A DNA stretch of 64,000 bases from Daphnia carinata (taxonomy: Eukaryota; Arthropoda; Branchiopoda; Diplostraca; Daphniidae): the NCBI RefSeq assembly GCF_022539665.2, contig NC_081335.1, positions 7,564,001 through 7,628,000 on the forward strand, read 5' to 3'. Positions 61,693 through 64,000 of the stretch are shown in pieces; position 1 is the first letter of the stretch, and every line of letters starts with the position of its first letter. A program made the position numbers and the translations under genes. The notes under the pieces were generated by a model. The model searched no databases and was not told the DNA's origin. It was given only the letters and a program-made list of their open reading frames with translations.

Positions 61693-64000
61693 TGTAGTCG
61701 AATGTTCGTTCGACCTGAACTGTGTCGACCTTGTATTCTACAGCTCTTTTACAGCAGACAAAAAAGGTAGTTTAGGAGGGAGGGTTGGTAACCCTTTGGC
61801 CTCAGACCTTTTCTAGCTCTGTTACAGCATAGTCATGTCTGATCCTAGCTCTAGTTCCAGCTCAGAAAGTTCAAGTGATAGTGATGTGTCGTCTCGTGGC
61901 TCATCTAGGAGATTGAGAATCAGCACGGCTAGAATTAGAGTAAGCCCCCACGGTTTAGTTCATAGGGACGTTACTCCAGACATTCAAAGAGAAGAAGAGG
62001 CCGACGCCCTGGGGTTAGCCGATCCAGATCGGGACCTTTCGCCGGCTCCCGAGATTCCCCAGGACCCAAAAGTTCCATTGGAAGGAGAGAGGAAAAGGCG
62101 TCCAAGGGATGAAGAGAAAGATCAAAACCCGAGGGCAGGGAAACGACATAAAAACGAGGATACGGTTGTAAAATTCAAATTGTCAAAGAGTAGAGGAAAG
62201 AGACTGCTACGCCCCTTTTTTAGGGGAGTAGGCGCATCAAATTCCAAGGTAACTAAGGGGCGTTACCTGGCTTCCTTTAAAAAGCGCTCAACCGCGTTTA
62301 AATGCCCTTCCTTGGACGACGCTCTCTACCAACGCCTCAAGCAAGTTAAAGGATCGTCGGCTTCAAAGAACACGATCGATCACAACGAGAGGGCCTTGTA
62401 CTGCGTACAGCAAAAGATCTTAGAAGCAGCACAACCACTTCTTTTTTTGTCTAATGAGAAACTTGATGACGACTCTCACCGCGAAGCGATTAGTGTAGCT
62501 ATTCAATTGCTGGGGGATTCCTTTCACGAGGTTACTCAACAGCGAAGAAAGAACGTACTCAGGCAGACTAGCCCTTCATACCTCTACCTCCTCGACGATC
62601 AGGACAACTTTAACACCAAGGAGGCTAGTTCTCTTTTTGGAAAATCTTTCGTAAAATCTATGGTGAGGTCTTCACAACAACAGACCATGCTAAGCAATCT
62701 TCAACCGGTTCAACGCCTGTCAGGGCAACCTTACCGCAATGGCGGACATCAATTTCGCCATCCTGATGGGCACAACAATAGGCCGTCGGGTCAATCCACC
62801 AGCCATCGCTTTGAATCCACCGACGCCCAGCAGGGTTCGTCGTTCAACAACACACGAGTGGGAGAGGCCAACACCCCCTCGGCTAGACTCGGCGGAGAAC
62901 GCAGCGCAGTCGAGTACAACACGACCCAGCAGAGTGCCGGGACACCAAGACACTTCAACAACAGGGGAAGGTACGTGTCTATCGTTAAATCAAACATCGG
63001 CAGACCGCTCTCCCCATCTGGTTCGGAAGTTGCGATAGGGGGCAGGATATCAGCCTTCAAAACGAATTGGTTCAAAATATCAGCTGATCCTTGGATCCTT
63101 GAGTTAGTTTCTAATGGGCTGAGACTGGAATTTTACTCGACGCCTACGCAAGAGAACGTACCGAATAACGCAGCGTTGGGACCGAGTCATTGGGCAATCT
63201 GTAATGAGGAAGTAGAAGACATGATTAAGAAAAGGGCGGTGGTGCGCGCCGAAACGGGGGGTTTCGTTAGTGGCATATTCATCATTCCCAAGAAATCAGG
63301 GGGCTTTAGACCCGTCATTAACTTAAAAAGGCTCAACACGTATGTTGTGTATAGGCACTTCAAAATGGAAGGGGTCAGCTCAATCAAACACGTAGCCCGC
63401 CATAACGACTGGATGGCAAAATTGGACCTTAAAGATGCGTACTTCGCAATACCCATCCACAATGAGGACCAAAGTTTTTTACAGTTTAAATGGAAAAACA
63501 CTCTCTTTCAATTCACCTGTCTCCCTTTCGGCCTCTCCTCAGCCCCTTGGGCTTTTACTAAACTATTGAAGCCAGTCGTCGCGTATTTAAGACAGCGAGG
63601 AATTAGATTAATAATTTATTTGGATGATATATTAATTCTAAACCAATCTAAGGAGTCGTTAAAAGGGCAGTTAGTGGTAGTCGCCAATCTGCTGGATTCG
63701 CTTGGCTTCATTATCAATAAAGACAAATCGCATACAACCCCCACACAGGAAATAGAGTTCTTAGGCCTTTTGATTGATTCCACTACTGCTTCCCTTAAAC
63801 TGCCTGACGCGAAGCAGGACGTCATCATTAAATTGTGCAAGAATGCCTTAAAAAAAGACTCTTTAACGTTAAGAGAAATCGCCAGCGTTCTAGGAAGGTT
63901 TACCTGGGCCGTTTGGGCTATCCCGTTTTCCCAAGCCCACTACCGTAATATCCAGAATACCTACATTAACGGACTCAAGCTAGACAATGGGGAACTAAAA
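61693..64000 (+). mobile_element. DIRS-like retrotransposon, 5' part
   Basis: The left border is set by comparison with R4 copy a: homology stops at 61,692. A leader of about 140 bases precedes the ATG at 61,835. The ORF has DIRS-type Gag and RT. RNase H, methyltransferase and tyrosine recombinase would lie beyond the window, so the recombinase that defines the class is not seen. Confidence 0.75.
61835..64000 (+). CDS. DIRS-like Gag-reverse transcriptase fusion, open to window end
   Basis: From ATG at 61,835 I read 722 codons without a stop. Residues 1-115 are Ser-rich then charged and basic (GKRHKNED). Residues about 150-290 are a DIRS-type Gag helical domain (LGDSFHEVTQQRRKNVL). A Gln/Asn/Arg-rich linker follows. 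RT starts near residue 450: IIPKKSGGFRPVINLKRLN, MAKLDLKDAYFAIPI with the first Asp, FTCLPFGLSSAPWAFTKLL and YLDD at residues 595-598, then LGLLIDSTTASLKLP. All RT catalytic residues are present. In most DIRS elements gag and pol are separate or overlapping frames; here they are continuous. It is the only intact long retroelement ORF in the window apart from the element A integrase. Confidence 0.85.
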   Translation, partial: MSDPSSSSSSESSSDSDVSSRGSSRRLRISTARIRVSPHGLVHRDVTPDIQREEEADALGLADPDRDLSPAPEIPQDPKVPLEGERKRRPRDEEKDQNPRAGKRHKNEDTVVKFKLSKSRGKRLLRPFFRGVGASNSKVTKGRYLASFKKRSTAFKCPSLDDALYQRLKQVKGSSASKNTIDHNERALYCVQQKILEAAQPLLFLSNEKLDDDSHREAISVAIQLLGDSFHEVTQQRRKNVLRQTSPSYLYLLDDQDNFNTKEASSLFGKSFVKSMVRSSQQQTMLSNLQPVQRLSGQPYRNGGHQFRHPDGHNNRPSGQSTSHRFESTDAQQGSSFNNTRVGEANTPSARLGGERSAVEYNTTQQSAGTPRHFNNRGRYVSIVKSNIGRPLSPSGSEVAIGGRISAFKTNWFKISADPWILELVSNGLRLEFYSTPTQENVPNNAALGPSHWAICNEEVEDMIKKRAVVRAETGGFVSGIFIIPKKSGGFRPVINLKRLNTYVVYRHFKMEGVSSIKHVARHNDWMAKLDLKDAYFAIPIHNEDQSFLQFKWKNTLFQFTCLPFGLSSAPWAFTKLLKPVVAYLRQRGIRLIIYLDDILILNQSKESLKGQLVVVANLLDSLGFIINKDKSHTTPTQEIEFLGLLIDSTTASLKLPDAKQDVIIKLCKNALKKDSLTLREIASVLGRFTWAVWAIPFSQAHYRNIQNTYINGLKLDNGELK

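Overview
The window is animal nuclear DNA made almost entirely of transposable elements. Evidence for an animal, probably an arthropod: short introns of about 50-70 bases with GT-AG ends, retroelements carrying env genes, BEL/Pao, Gypsy, DIRS and CACTA elements, and an intron-bearing copy of a cytosolic iron-sulphur assembly gene (CIAO3/NAR1). A crustacean such as Daphnia would fit, but this is an impression, not a demonstration. There is no operon, CRISPR array or other bacterial feature. Only about 5.3-10.9 kb looks like ordinary host sequence.

Layout. (1) 2-5,257, + strand: 3' part of LTR element A, with an integrase end, a small acidic tail-anchored ORF, an env of an unusual glycoprotein family with one in-frame stop, and its 3' LTR. 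A SINE-like insertion and long A/T runs lie between the ORFs. (2) 5,258-10,867: a promoter-like or solo-LTR segment, a tRNA-like relic, a CIAO3/NAR1 pseudogene on the - strand, and AT-rich DNA. (3) 10,868-12,206: a repeat (R4) found again inverted at 60.1-61.7 kb. (4) 12,227-41,707: a four-deep nest. A - strand Gypsy element (B) with a baculovirus-F-like env is split inside env by a CACTA transposon (C, 14,241-35,279, 2-bp target duplication). C is split by a + strand LTR element (D, 16,902-34,849, 365-bp LTRs, CCAT duplication). D is split by a 4.7-kb inverted-repeat transposon (E1, 27,996-32,742, 8-bp duplication) and by a 1.06-kb TIR element (R3a). (5) 41,708-46,440: a broken BEL/Pao element on the - strand, its gag split by a mariner-like MITE. 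(6) 46,680-56,000: a decayed Gypsy integrase split by E2 (47,724-55,643), a near-perfect giant palindrome related to E1 that itself holds a 1.3-kb insertion at its centre. (7) 56,001-60,018: an LTR of the element A family carrying a MITE, decayed 5' internal sequence, and R3b. (8) 60,100-61,692: R4b, ended by a DIRS-like element (61,693-64,000) whose Gag and reverse transcriptase are one open frame running off the window.

The most interesting object is element D. Besides gag, protease and pol (integrase core deleted) it carries a coiled-coil ORF ahead of gag. Its env is homologous to that of element A but has inserted ricin-type beta-trefoil repeats and a Thr-rich mucin-like block. After env come an acidic ORF and an ankyrin-repeat ORF, just before the 3' LTR. 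Every protein-coding retroelement gene except the short ORFs and the DIRS ORF has at least one break, so most of this window is fossil sequence. How the genes might cooperate (envelope-mediated spread plus accessory host-interaction proteins) is inference.
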